A stretch of DNA of 64,000 nucleotides from Oxyruncus cristatus (Eukaryota; Chordata; Aves; Passeriformes; Cotingidae). The stretch's first letter is position 1; the number at the start of each line of letters is the position of its first letter. The notes beneath the pieces are model-generated. The model was given only the letters and a program-made list of their open reading frames with translations. It did no database searches and had not been told where the DNA came from. Positions 38,446 through 48,840 of the stretch are shown piece after piece. The translations under genes and the position numbers were made by a program. Location of the stretch: contig VXAY01000767.1 in assembly GCA_013399855.1 (NCBI GenBank), forward strand, positions 3,965,487-4,029,486. The letters are read 5' to 3'.

Positions 38446-39141
38446 AGGCTGTGCTACCACGTATATGCCCCACAGAGCTCAACACTAAGCCACTTAAAAA
38501 CGTCATCCATTATATTTAGATTTATGTTAGTTTATATTATGCTTATGATTTCAAAGGAGAATAAATTCTTAACTAAATCACGCCGGAATTGCAAAGAGAA
38601 GGAGGACTCAGCACCATATTTTGAGAGCTGTGACTGTACTTCCTATGTGCATTAGACATGAACCACAGAGCTCCTGAATATTTGTGCACATCATAGATAC
38701 GCTATAAAAGAAAAGAAATTCCAGATTCTTTAAGAGTGCAGTGTGTTGCATGATGTTTGCCTGGTCTGTAGGGAGTCCAGGAGTATCCTTCTGCTGTGAC
38801 ATTCTCTCACTCCTCACAGCTAAATGCCTTACCTCAGAACATCAGGACTGCTCTAGGAGACATCAGCCAACTTCTGAAACCTTCTGTCCTGAGAATGCTT
38901 TCCCAGAAAAAGATTACCCAAACTTGCACAGTTTCAGGAAGGGCTTGCATTTCCAGATATTTTCACTTATAACAAATCAGGGGTGTTTTGAGAGGCAGCA
39001 GAAGCCACTTTTTAAGACACCTAACAACTCAAAAGAAAAAATTCTGAAGGAGCTGTAACTCCTGTGCATCATTACTCACAGCCTAGATGGGCAACACCAA
39101 TAAAGAATAATAGAAAGAAATAATTATTCCTTGAGAGGAGG
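38446..39141. other. Non-coding DNA, no recognisable gene
   Basis: AT-rich background. A 105-codon plus-strand frame at 38741-39058 has no recognisable domain. Nothing else was seen. Confidence 0.6.
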
Positions 39142-39172
39142 GAAACACAAAGAGGTAAAGTGCTTGCCCAGT
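39142..39172 (+). repeat. Possible MIR-type SINE core relic
   Basis: The word AGAGGTAAAGTGCTTGCCCA, preceded by GGAAACACAA, closely resembles the core of the ancient MIR family, whose conserved part reads AGAGGTTAAGTGACTTGCCCA. Only about 30 bases can be followed. MIR relics are present in amniote genomes including birds, but a match this short could be chance. Confidence 0.4.
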
Positions 39173-39876
39173 ATAAATATTTTGGGTAACCATCTAGTTA
39201 GCACCTTATTCAGAAAGCTATTTTAGCTTTTTAAAATGCATTCCTCTTGCTTTCCATGCCATGTAACAAACACCAGACAGCTGCTTCTATTCTCATAAGC
39301 ATGAATCTTTAATTCTTCTCCTCTCATCTGGTTTAAACAGCAGAGTATGATTTTCCTGTGATAAAGTTCTGGAATCACAATATATAAATCTGTTTGTGAT
39401 TTGTAAATGTCAGTACATAAGGTACTTGGGCATTTGATTACTGACTGCCTCAAGCATATAAACTAGCTTATTAAAGCCTTAGCATTCTTGTCAGAATTAA
39501 CTCGTCTTAATGCTTTTGAAAACATCTCTCCCATGCAGAAGTAATTTCCTTCAAGGTTTTTTAAATATTCTTTCATTTAAGCTAGTCCTTGTAGATGGCA
39601 GAATTTGTTTCAAAAAGACCTAATTGACACCAAACTCACGGGGTCACATTGTCAGAGTATTTAACTCCTTTAATTTTGAGGGACAAATATGAAACAAGTA
39701 AAAGTCTAAAAGTCTTCAAAGAAATCCCGAAGTCATACACTAGCAGTGCACACAACTCCCACATCTGTGAATATAAATAGGTATTCAGGCCAAACCTGTC
39801 AAGTAAAAAGAAAGCTCCTTCCTTCCCACCTGATAAAATTTCAAATATTCACAAGAATGTACCAAACAAATATCAT
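39173..39876. other. Non-coding DNA, no recognisable gene
   Basis: AT-rich background. A 76-codon minus-strand frame at 39223-39453 is not recognisable. No other structure was noticed. Confidence 0.6.
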
Positions 39877-40096
39877 CTAGTCCCTGCTGGCAGAAGAAAT
39901 TATCTCTCCTCGATTATCCATCTCTCGCTCCTCTTGTTGTTTGATGGAGGCCTCTCTCATCATTCTTACTCAGATTCTTCTTGGTGGAATTCACCTCTGC
40001 CTTCTTGCTGCTACCACTCGACGGCTTCTCCTGCAGATCTCTTTTTGGCCCAGTAAAGACACACTTCCAGAGAAGTTTGCTTACTGAACATTTCAT
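39877..40096 (-). pseudogene. Possible frame-disrupted coding relic, unrecognised
   Basis: On the minus strand, 39914-40096 is open for 60 codons and gives a lysine- and serine-rich polar sequence (for example EKPSSGSSKKAEVNSTKKN). Where that frame becomes less protein-like, a second frame of 28 codons opens at 39877-39963 with a strongly charged, helix-like composition (EASIKQQEEREMDNRGE) and ends at TAG. The two frames overlap between 39914 and 39963. Coding-like character that passes from one frame to the next is what a single indel in an old coding sequence would leave. Three or more CpG sites fall in codons. No family is recognised, and chance remains a serious alternative. Confidence 0.2.
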
Positions 40097-40918
40097 GTTA
40101 AGGGTTCATTTTTTTCCAAATGAAAGTGGGGGATAGCTAACAATGTAACAAAGTTTTAACCAATTGTCTAAAATTCTGCAGTTTGTGGGAGCCTCACTGG
40201 ATCACAGAAGACAATAGTAACAGTCCCTTATATTCACTTACAATTAGATGGAAAAGCCATAGGAATCCTCCTATTCTACCATGGGATACTGGAAGACTTC
40301 CATGGTCAGTGCAGTATGCAATTAGAGAAAACCATTACTTTGGAGTTCATTGTCAGCACCCTGCAGGGGAATTAGATGTTCACAGCTGACACTCTGCCAA
40401 ATTTTTCACAAGCTGCGTGGAAAGTTTACACCACTGAACAATGCACAAGAGCGAATTTGCATTGCACATTTTTATTCTGTTTTTGTGATGAAATTAGAAG
40501 TAGGAATTGCAGTGTGATGCAATATTAATGGACACATCCATGTATATGTGTAACTGGCTTACAGAAGTGTATAATCCCTTCGAAAACAAACCACAGTAGT
40601 GATAAAGCAATAGCTAAGGATTCAAAAGACACAGACACACCTGTCTATCTGGAGATGTACTGGATTTTCCACAGGAGTCGTAGGAATTAAATATCTACTG
40701 CAGGTGGGTTTGATTTTTGACACTTTGTATGCCAAAATCTGCTTCCACAAACTAAGACATTGTTAGTCTCCAGGGCCTCCTGAGCATTGCAGTGTATCTG
40801 TGATGTGATGTGATCTTCCTGGGTAGAGATAAAACATTCACACCTATCAGAGACCTTGATCCACTGCGACACCCGCACATGAAACTCCTCTAGTATCTCC
40901 CCTCCTTGGTTGTCACAG
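40097..40918. other. Non-coding DNA, no recognisable gene
   Basis: AT-rich background with frames under 70 codons. It ends in the pyrimidine-rich tract that could serve as the acceptor for the exon-like segment that follows. Confidence 0.6.
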
Positions 40919-41082
40919 CAAAGGGCACAAGCTCAGTTTGGACAAACTAAGCAGAAGGAGGGAGTGTGAAGATGAGCCATGAATCAGAGGTGGCTGCTCT
41001 GAAAACAAATATTGAAACATTGCAAAGCCAGCTGGTAAAACCAGAGATACAGCAGTTCCCGCATGGATTCAGTCAGTGCATG
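40919..41082 (+). other. Exon-like segment with possible start codon, unconfirmed
   Basis: A pyrimidine-rich tract ending TTGTCACAG at 40918 is a good splice acceptor, and ATG/GTAAGG at 41082/41083 is a strong donor. Between them an ATG at 40972, with A at position -3, opens 37 codons up to the donor in phase 0. The first part reads MSHESEVAALKTNIETLQSQL in pieces that follow a heptad-like coiled-coil pattern (LKTNIETLQSQL). Upstream in frame there is a stop at 40948-40950, so this would be a first coding exon with 5' untranslated sequence. No family is recognised. Pairs of splice-like sites are common by chance in 64 kb. Confidence 0.2.
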
Positions 41083-41731
41083 GTAAGGCCAAGCTTTGCT
41101 TACCCCTTCGAAGAAGGATCTGCTGCAAGTACCCAAACAAGGTATATAAATTATACAAAGGTTTCAGAAATAAAGAAAACTATCTCCAGCTTACTGCTTG
41201 CACTCCCAAGGAATGTGGCACAGAGAACCACCTATTAAGTAGCTGGCTGTGTGCTAACTCTCCTGCATAGAAAATGTAAGGGCAAGCATTGAATACACAT
41301 GGAGATTTGGATTCAGTTCTAATACATGGACAGGTTTTTTTTGCACTTAAAAGGAATACTGAATCCCTGTAGAATAACAGGACAAGGACTGAGTTTCTGT
41401 AAACTGGATGCTTTTGGTAACGCAAAGCTGGCAGACTGGGCCCAGCAGACAGTCTTGCTCTATTTGCAAGGAACTGCTGATTATTTTGCTTCCCTTTTTT
41501 CTTGCTGAAGCTTGGACAGCCCTAGGGAAAAAAACATGCTGGGATGAAATAATCACAGAATTTTTTTTCTCTGAAATTCAGAAATGTTATTTAAAAATGA
41601 AAAAAATCTCAGGTATTTTGCTTGTCTGAAAAGTAAATAAATATGATTGAAAGCAAAGAAACACATACTTTTGCACTTAAATTACTATTTGTACAATACC
41701 TCCTTATGACATATTTGTCTTTAGGAAATTA
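41083..41731. other. Non-coding DNA, no recognisable gene
   Basis: AT-rich background with overlapping frames of 60-81 codons on both strands and no recognisable product. Confidence 0.6.
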
Positions 41732-41888
41732 GATTAATTGTTCAACCTCACCGGTGAAACTCTACACTTGTGCATCCTGTGATTATAGCAATTTCGGATT
41801 AATGACCTACTGATTCCTGATTATTAACAGTTTAATAGTTACGTGATTAGCATTTTCAATGAAGTAATACAATTCCTGAGGCTGATTA
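41732..41888 (+). promoter_or_regulatory. Candidate enhancer: six GATTA homeodomain cores
   Basis: The word GATTA occurs six times on the plus strand in 157 bp, at 41732, 41781, 41797, 41819, 41845 and 41884. At this base composition roughly 0.25 would be expected. The copy at 41797 is preceded by G, giving GGATTA, the site read as TAATCC by OTX and PITX class homeodomain proteins. Several others extend to ATTAAT or TTATTAA. The surroundings from 41720 to 42000 hold further TAAT words and no transposon. The same-strand bias and density suggest a homotypic transcription factor cluster. Function is inferred, not shown. Confidence 0.35.
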
Positions 41889-44800
41889 AGGCAGCAGCAC
41901 ACTTCTCTGGGCAGGTGCTGTATTTACAATTGTGAGTTATCACATGCAACACTTAAGGAGGAGTTACATATTAAGGAATTAGCCCCACATTGGTGATTTA
42001 AACCATATTCTAGACTTTTCAGTGAGGACTTTTTAAAATTGCCACAGACTTATAATATATGGATCCCTAGTTATTACAGGTTGGTGTACACGAAACACAA
42101 AAAAAAAAGCTGTAGACACAGCAGCTCAAAGAAAGGACTCATAACATGAACATCGCTGCTTAGACAAAATTTTAAATCCCCTAAAATCCAAATTGCCTCA
42201 GGGGATTGGATCGAGTCTGCTTGTTGTATTATGGAAAACCTACAGTATTGTCTGTTCCATGTTACATTTTTTTTTCATTAAGGAATGACATACACTGTGC
42301 CTCCAACAATAAATGTGGGGAATTAATCCTTACCTCCTGCAAACTTGAATGATTGTAACTTCTCTCTAAACATCACAGACAGTGAAATTTTCAAGAGTGA
42401 ATATCTCTTGTTTCAATACTGAGGACTCAGTTTCTAGGACTTCAAAAATCTGTGATCCCTAATGTATGTACCGTAAATTTATATATTTTCTTACTACTCT
42501 CATACCACATCAAAGCAAAGTTTTTTGTTACGTGTATGCCATGAACTTCCACTGGGCTATGGAAAGATAATTGTATTATGTCAAACAGCCATTTTTATGG
42601 ACAGCCAAAACCAGGCAAAGAAAGGAAGCTCTGCTTCCTACACTAGGCAGAGACTGGTGACTAGATCATATGCTGCTTTGAAAAAAGCCCTGTAGGACTT
42701 TCAGAGAGGATCTCAAATCAAATAAAGCTCATCATTAGAGGCTAGGTGCTTATTTTAGACTTCATCCGTGATCTTTCCGTGTTTACATCAGACTTTACTT
42801 GCCGCCTATTTGCACTAATGGACCAGTACAGTTGAGGACCATTCACATGAAATGACCATTTCAACATAAACACTGGGAACATTCACAGAGATATTGATCT
42901 TTGATTTAGCCCTGCCCCCCTGTGGTCTCTCATGTAGTTTTCTTTTATTAAAAGTACAACTGCCAAGTACTCAGTAAAGTCAAGGTATTTCTTGCCACCT
43001 TCTATTCTTATTTTTAGTTTTCTCCATCCATTGGTTCTACAGTCTCATCTTGGTCTACCTACCATTTTCACTCCTTCCCATTTCTCATCTTGTTTCAAGT
43101 GTTTTTGACACTTGAAGTTTCTAAGTAGATCCACACAAATGTTCCCATGATTTGTCTATAGTGTATGACTGAGTCACTGCATTTTGCTAAGACCCATGTT
43201 TGGTCAGCAGTGTTATCTGAGCACTACAATTCAGAGGAAATTACAATTCACAGTTATTACACTGGACTGGAACAAGAAGTGGGACAAATTCTCAGGTGTG
43301 TTTCTGTGGATGAGCTCTTGTCTCAGGAATCTCTTTCCTCCCCTGTGTATGAACAATATAAAGTAGAGCAACAGTAATCCCATTAGCCTAGGAAATTCTG
43401 AGTAACGCTGGCCTGTACAATTGCAAGTCTCCCACTTAGTGCATCCTGTTGTCCTGATCAGAAAAAATCCAAATGATGTTTCAAATCACAGAATAAAACA
43501 GATGGACACACCCCCCAGCATCACGTTTTTCTACCATGACAGACTTCGTGTGGAAATGAAGAGATGAAGGCTGCAAGAAGTGTTTATACCAACACAGGGA
43601 GACATACTTGTCCAAGGGATCCACAGCTGAGGAGAGATTGGAAGCTACATGTAGATGAGAAGAATGCAAGTAAACACCATTTTTCTGTCTTATATCAAGC
43701 ATACAGGCACATCCACCAATGAAATCCCCAGCATTTTACAGTGAAATAGATCAACTTATGGGCACATCTGTAAAAAAAAATTATTTGCATTTGAAGCTCA
43801 AGCTTATACTATGCCAAGGTTGCTCTTGTAGTGGAATTTGTAGACCCTAGATCAGAACTTTCAAATTACAGTGGACACCTTCAGAAGACATGGAAGGCAA
43901 ACAGGACAAGGAAGCACGGTTAATAGCAGCATCTTCTTTTGCTCCCAAATTTTCCACCTTCCAGCAGCAAGTGAATTGCACTGTGAACTTCATTTTATCA
44001 GAGAATGTTTTTTTATCTTTGCAGAATAGATGACTGGGTAGACTGAAGTTCAACAAAGAGGGATTCTGCTGATACAACCTAGTTGTGTTCTTTTCTTCAC
44101 AAACTCATCTGGCAAAATACTGTATGATCTTACTTGCTCAACTCCAGTTCAGTGAAACTCCTGAAGTTCAGTACAGTTTCCCTACATTCAAAGACTGCAT
44201 TCAGACTACTCTAGCCCATTTTAAAGGGTTTTGATCTCATCATCTCTGGAGGCACCATTCTTGCTATATCCCAGTCATATACCAACTCTATCTCTAAATA
44301 ATGGTAAAATGTGCTCATCAAAGTAATTTCTTTTTCTCAGAATATGCAGAGCCTTTTTTCCAGACAGCAACCTGCAAATCCCATTCCTGCCTTCTGTCTT
44401 GCTCTCTTGACATCAGCTCTAAAACTAAAAACCCAGAAGTGAAAATGCTGCCCATAAAGTTGGCCAGCCTCCTGCTCTGATCACCAGAGGCCAATCTTTC
44501 CTTTTTGGCTAGCAACACACTCCTTTTTCCTGACACTTCTATAGTCCCAGGTCTATGGATCTCTTTGCTGGAGGGATTCCACCTTCCTTGATTCCAATTT
44601 GTAGAAAGTTTCTGCTCTCAATCCTATGCTCTGGCTACTTCCCACTGCTTTATCCCAGTGGGCTCTTACAGTCAAGGATCCATGGATATGCTTCTCTTCA
44701 GGGCCTGTTTCATCAGGAACACAAAATGATGGCTTGAAACAAGCAAAGCAGAAAATTTTCCCCTGTGAAATAGAGTATATTACACTTCCCCAGGCTATGT

Positions 44801-45476
44801 AATGCCCTATGTAACCCGAGCACCAGTCAGAAATAGTTATAAATAAGTACTTACGACTACTGATGCTGACTTCTGGGGATAAACTACTTAATCATGAGCT
44901 AATGGCTCTCTTACAGTCAGTTATTCCAGTGCCAGAGTCTGCTGGCTCAAGTTGCCCTATATGCCCTTGTGTTAATTACTTTGACTAACTACAGAAGCGA
45001 CTTATTAAATTTACTGATTGCCCTGTCTATAAACCAATATTTTCCAATTCTTCCACATCCATAACCAGAGTACTGCTCTCTTTAGCACTGATAATTTTTC
45101 ACTGGCCTTTATCACTTTTGTACAAATTCAGTGAATTTTCCTTCTGTTTACAGGGCCAGCACACCACACTAAGATTCAGTAATTAAGTTGTGCACATATT
45201 TTGTTATAGCCCTCTCCAAGGGACAATTTTTCTTCCAACTCCAAGGTTTTAATATTTGGCAAGCAGTAAAATAGACAAATATTACATACCCTTAATATTA
45301 AGATATATGGGACCTTATTTCATTTACATCTTCTTCCAACACCACTGAACTATTCCTGCAATTTGCAGAGATGCTGTCACAGTTCAGGCATTATTAGCAG
45401 TGCCATTTTCAATTTCTTTCAAGAACAAGTTAATCATTATCAGCACTGTGTATCAGTACCCCCCTTGAGCTGTCAA
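41889..45476. other. Non-coding DNA, no recognisable gene
   Basis: AT-rich background. A 70-codon plus-strand frame at 43165-43377 contains a splice-bounded stretch (about 43195 to 43295) that looks mildly protein-like, but the sites are weak and the alternative frame is open too. No transposon or tandem repeat was noticed. Confidence 0.6.
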
Positions 45477-45632
45477 TTATGAGGGCAGAACACTAGTGCA
45501 GAAGTCAGACACGTCCTCAGCATTACTAATTTTAATGCCAGTGTATCTATTAGTCTGCATATGTATGAGGAAGTAAATTATTTCATCTGCTTCTTCTATA
45601 TTATATTTTCCATCCTCTCCCATCACTAACTT
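45477..45632 (-). other. Protein-like terminal-exon candidate, unconfirmed
   Basis: On the minus strand an acceptor-like CAATTTCAG lies at the 45633/45632 boundary. It is followed by 51 codons and a TAA at 45477-45479. The product is acidic and amphipathic, for example GEDGKYNIEEADEIIYFLIH, with no low-complexity sequence. The same frame is open up to about 45690. The pyrimidine tract is short, no polyadenylation signal stands out and no family is recognised, so it may be chance or a relic. Confidence 0.18.
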
Positions 45633-48489
45633 CTGAAATTGCTGCTTATTTTGGTCTTTTAAGACCACAAATTTAAATACATTTGCTTAATGTGTCTTGA
45701 AGCAGACTAAAATTGTCACCCTTCTGCGAGTTGCATTAAACTTTGGTCTCTCAGGTCCAGAGCAGGTGACTACCTTTCTCCACTTTCAATTAGTGTAATT
45801 ACTTATCTCTGTGCTTCACCAGCTACTTCTGGCAGAATCCAGAGCAGGCAGAGACACAGTATTGCTTCTATCACTACAGGGTAACAATGGCAAGGTTTCC
45901 CATTTGTTTGGGAGACAATCTGGAATGGAACAGAACTCTAATTTCTGGTGTCTCTAATGCATTATCTTCCATATGTGTAATTCCCTTTAGCTTGTCAGAC
46001 ACTCATCTTGAGTTAAGAGGTCGTGTGGTAGCACAGCCGAGACTGCTCAGTACAGGAGAATTAATGGGTCATTAAACACCTTGGTACCAGGTTCTGGAGG
46101 GGATGCAGCTTAATTAGAATAAAAACCCGAGGCTTTCTAAGGTACAGTGACTTCCCCAGAAGCATTGCAGTATTGCCTAGAATTCCGAGCAGATTTTTTG
46201 TAGCTCAGTCCCTCCCATGCAGCATGTCACACGATTTGCAAAGGAACTTTGAGAAGACAGCACCTGATTACACCTGAGATGACAGACCATTTCCATGGTC
46301 AAGTGGGAAATTTTTAAGAGTCATTTACCTTTATTTGGAGTGAGAACTACAAAGAAGAGGCAGAAAATTAAGATTTCAGACCTTTCTCTGCATGATAAAA
46401 GTCACAATGTATTTTAAAAAGTTGTACCATTATTTATATTGAAAATATTTATACTGTATTCCAAACATTTGAGCCATTGTAGAAGAATAAAACCAAAGAG
46501 CAATTTACTACATTGCAGTTTTGACACTGAGCTGCTATTTACCAGGCATTGGAATTTGATAGTTACCCTGTATCATCATGCAGCACAGAATTTTGTGAGT
46601 CCATGCTGTTCTGGAAGCAAGCCAGGCAATAAAATAATGAGGGACTTGGATGTGAGTCAGAGATAAATGATCTAGAATATTAAAGAAAGGGGGGGAAAAA
46701 AAAAAAGAAAGAAAAATAAATATAATTGACCACAACAGAGTAAAAATCACAATGTTTTAGAAATTACTGGTCATTTTTCTAATACTGCAGCTAGAAATAG
46801 ATTGAAGAACCTAAAACCAAATGGCTTTATTTTCAGAGATTCTGAGCTGTTCGTTCACGCAGCTGGAGTCGTTTCTGTTCAGCTCAAACGCTATTTCTTT
46901 CCTTGTAAAAGAAATAATTTCCCACACTAATGTGTGTCACCTCTCACAGTGTTATGACTACAAGAAGTCAAAACCTAATGATGACACAGATTTCTGTTGG
47001 AAAAGGACAATCAGGATTTTTTTTAAAATTGTGTTTCATGGTGAAGGCTCAATTTTTGCAAATTCTATAAAGCTTTTCTTCTGGGAACCTGGGTCAGACT
47101 TTTCAACTTTGGAGTAGATTCAGCTTGGAAGCATTTAAAATGTTTCTCCCAAGGAACCAGAAGCTTTATGAATCCCTCTGTGAATCAAAGAATTCGGGGT
47201 CAAGGCAGTGCTTGGCATTTAACATGTGTAGTTTCTCTGTCACAAACCTGTGATCTTGAAAATTGCAAGCTCTCTGTTCCAAGATAGTGATATTAAGTAA
47301 AATTCAAAAATCTCAGTCCTACCAAAACCCACATTTGCAATAGTGTAGTCACGAGATCCAATTATTCAGCTGCACAGCTGCTTTTTGGAGAGTAAGAGGT
47401 TTCACCTAAAATGAGAAGAATTACATGGCTTTTGGTTATAATCTCTTGGAGATCACAAGGAACACATTTCATTTCACAAAATGAAATTTTTAGGATATCA
47501 ATTATAAACCTTTTTTCCCATTATTCTAGATTGCAACTCTGGACTAGACATTTAAAAAAAAAATTTTAAAAAAATGTTGAAAGGAAGCTAAGACTCACAG
47601 CCAGCTTTAGACAGCAAGATCCAAAAGGATCACTGTTTCTATATATTTTTGTAGAGCTCCTTGGGACCTTTTACTTGACTGCATAAAAATAACCATTAAT
47701 ATGGCATAGCAGAATTAGAGGAGTCCCAAGACACATCTGGAAGCTGATTTTTAAGGAGCAGAAGATAAAGAATTGTTTCTTTTTATGTATTTTTCCTTTA
47801 AAGAGAAATTAGCTTTTTATCAATCCACATTTCAAATAGTAAATTATGTGTTATGGAAATTTTTGATAAATATATATTCTTTCATATTCCTTCCACTCAA
47901 TACCACTCCGAGAATGGGGAAAGAAGAACTTTTCTTTATTTAAATCAGGAAGGATTGAAGGGTGTTAGAACCACCTGGGAGAAAAAAACAGAAAAACTGA
48001 TACCTCTTACCCTAATCTACCTTTCCCAAAAGAATGAAAAGCCCACATCCTCACTTCCCTTCCAGACATTTTCTAAAGCTTGCTCTGCTCTACCTCCTCA
48101 AGTGTTTGATCAAAACTATTTGCTCAAAAAAAAAAGCATAGGTTAATGACTTCCAAACCCTTCTCTTTACAAATGGATCAATAAAGCCTCCAGTGGCAAA
48201 AAGCAGCTCATCTCTCATTGCCATCACAGTATTTGCATTTTCATCCACTTACAGCAATCAGAGGCACAGGGTACCTGCTGATCTTGTGGACTTCCCAAGA
48301 TATGTGCTAGAAGGAATAATGTGTGTGTGGACGGACACCTGCACACCAGAGATCACCAGAAACACAGCATAAAAAAAAAAATCAGCTAATACATAGCCTA
48401 AATGGGAGAAAATATTGCCTTTCACGTAAATTTTATTAAAAAGTCCCCAGGATTAATTTCTAAAAGACGTTTCAAATGTTACCTGTGGA
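45633..48489. other. Non-coding DNA, no recognisable gene
   Basis: AT-rich background with A-rich tracts near 46690 and 47552. Frames of up to 98 codons (46821-47117 plus) are not recognisable. No mobile element was noticed. Confidence 0.6.
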
Positions 48490-48840
48490 TTTCTCTTTTC
48501 CTGCTTCTCGGTAGTCAGCATTGATTGGCTGGGCTTTGTATGGCATTGTGCATGCAAACGAGGTACAGGGTTGTTGTCGTTAGCACTGGAAAATCACCCG
48601 CCGTTAAACTGCACGCTGTGGATGCAAATTTAACACGCTCATAAATGGAAAGCTTGAGAGGGGTACAGAATGTCCCTACAGCTACAGCTCGGAATATTAA
48701 TCAGTTTGAAATATATTTAGGCTGGATGAGCTGGGATTAATAACATCTCAGAGATAATAGATCTTTCTTCTTTAGATAATCGATCGAGGTTTTACTTTAT
48801 TACTGTTTTATAGCAGCGTGGTGGCCCATGTGAAACAAAT
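48490..48840. promoter_or_regulatory. Candidate conserved enhancer: octamer and homeodomain sites, CpG-enriched
   Basis: A perfect POU octamer ATGCAAAT lies at 48622-48629. Around it are an ATTGATTGG word that combines a PBX/HOX-like half site with an inverted CCAAT box near 48520, ATTAATCA near 48697, GATTAATA near 48735, and ATCGATCGAG near 48779. Eleven CpG dinucleotides fall between about 48509 and 48825, several times the local density. The segment is not repetitive and has no long open frame. The combination of dense transcription factor words and retained CpG in an otherwise CpG-poor region is typical of vertebrate conserved non-coding enhancers. The assignment is inference. Confidence 0.35.

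Noticed and set aside
43165..43377. Protein-like 70-codon plus-strand frame
   Set aside because: A second frame is open over nearly the same span and the splice-like sites are weak.
46141..46165. GTGACTTCCCCAGAAG as a second MIR core
   Set aside because: The match to the MIR core is too short and too imperfect.
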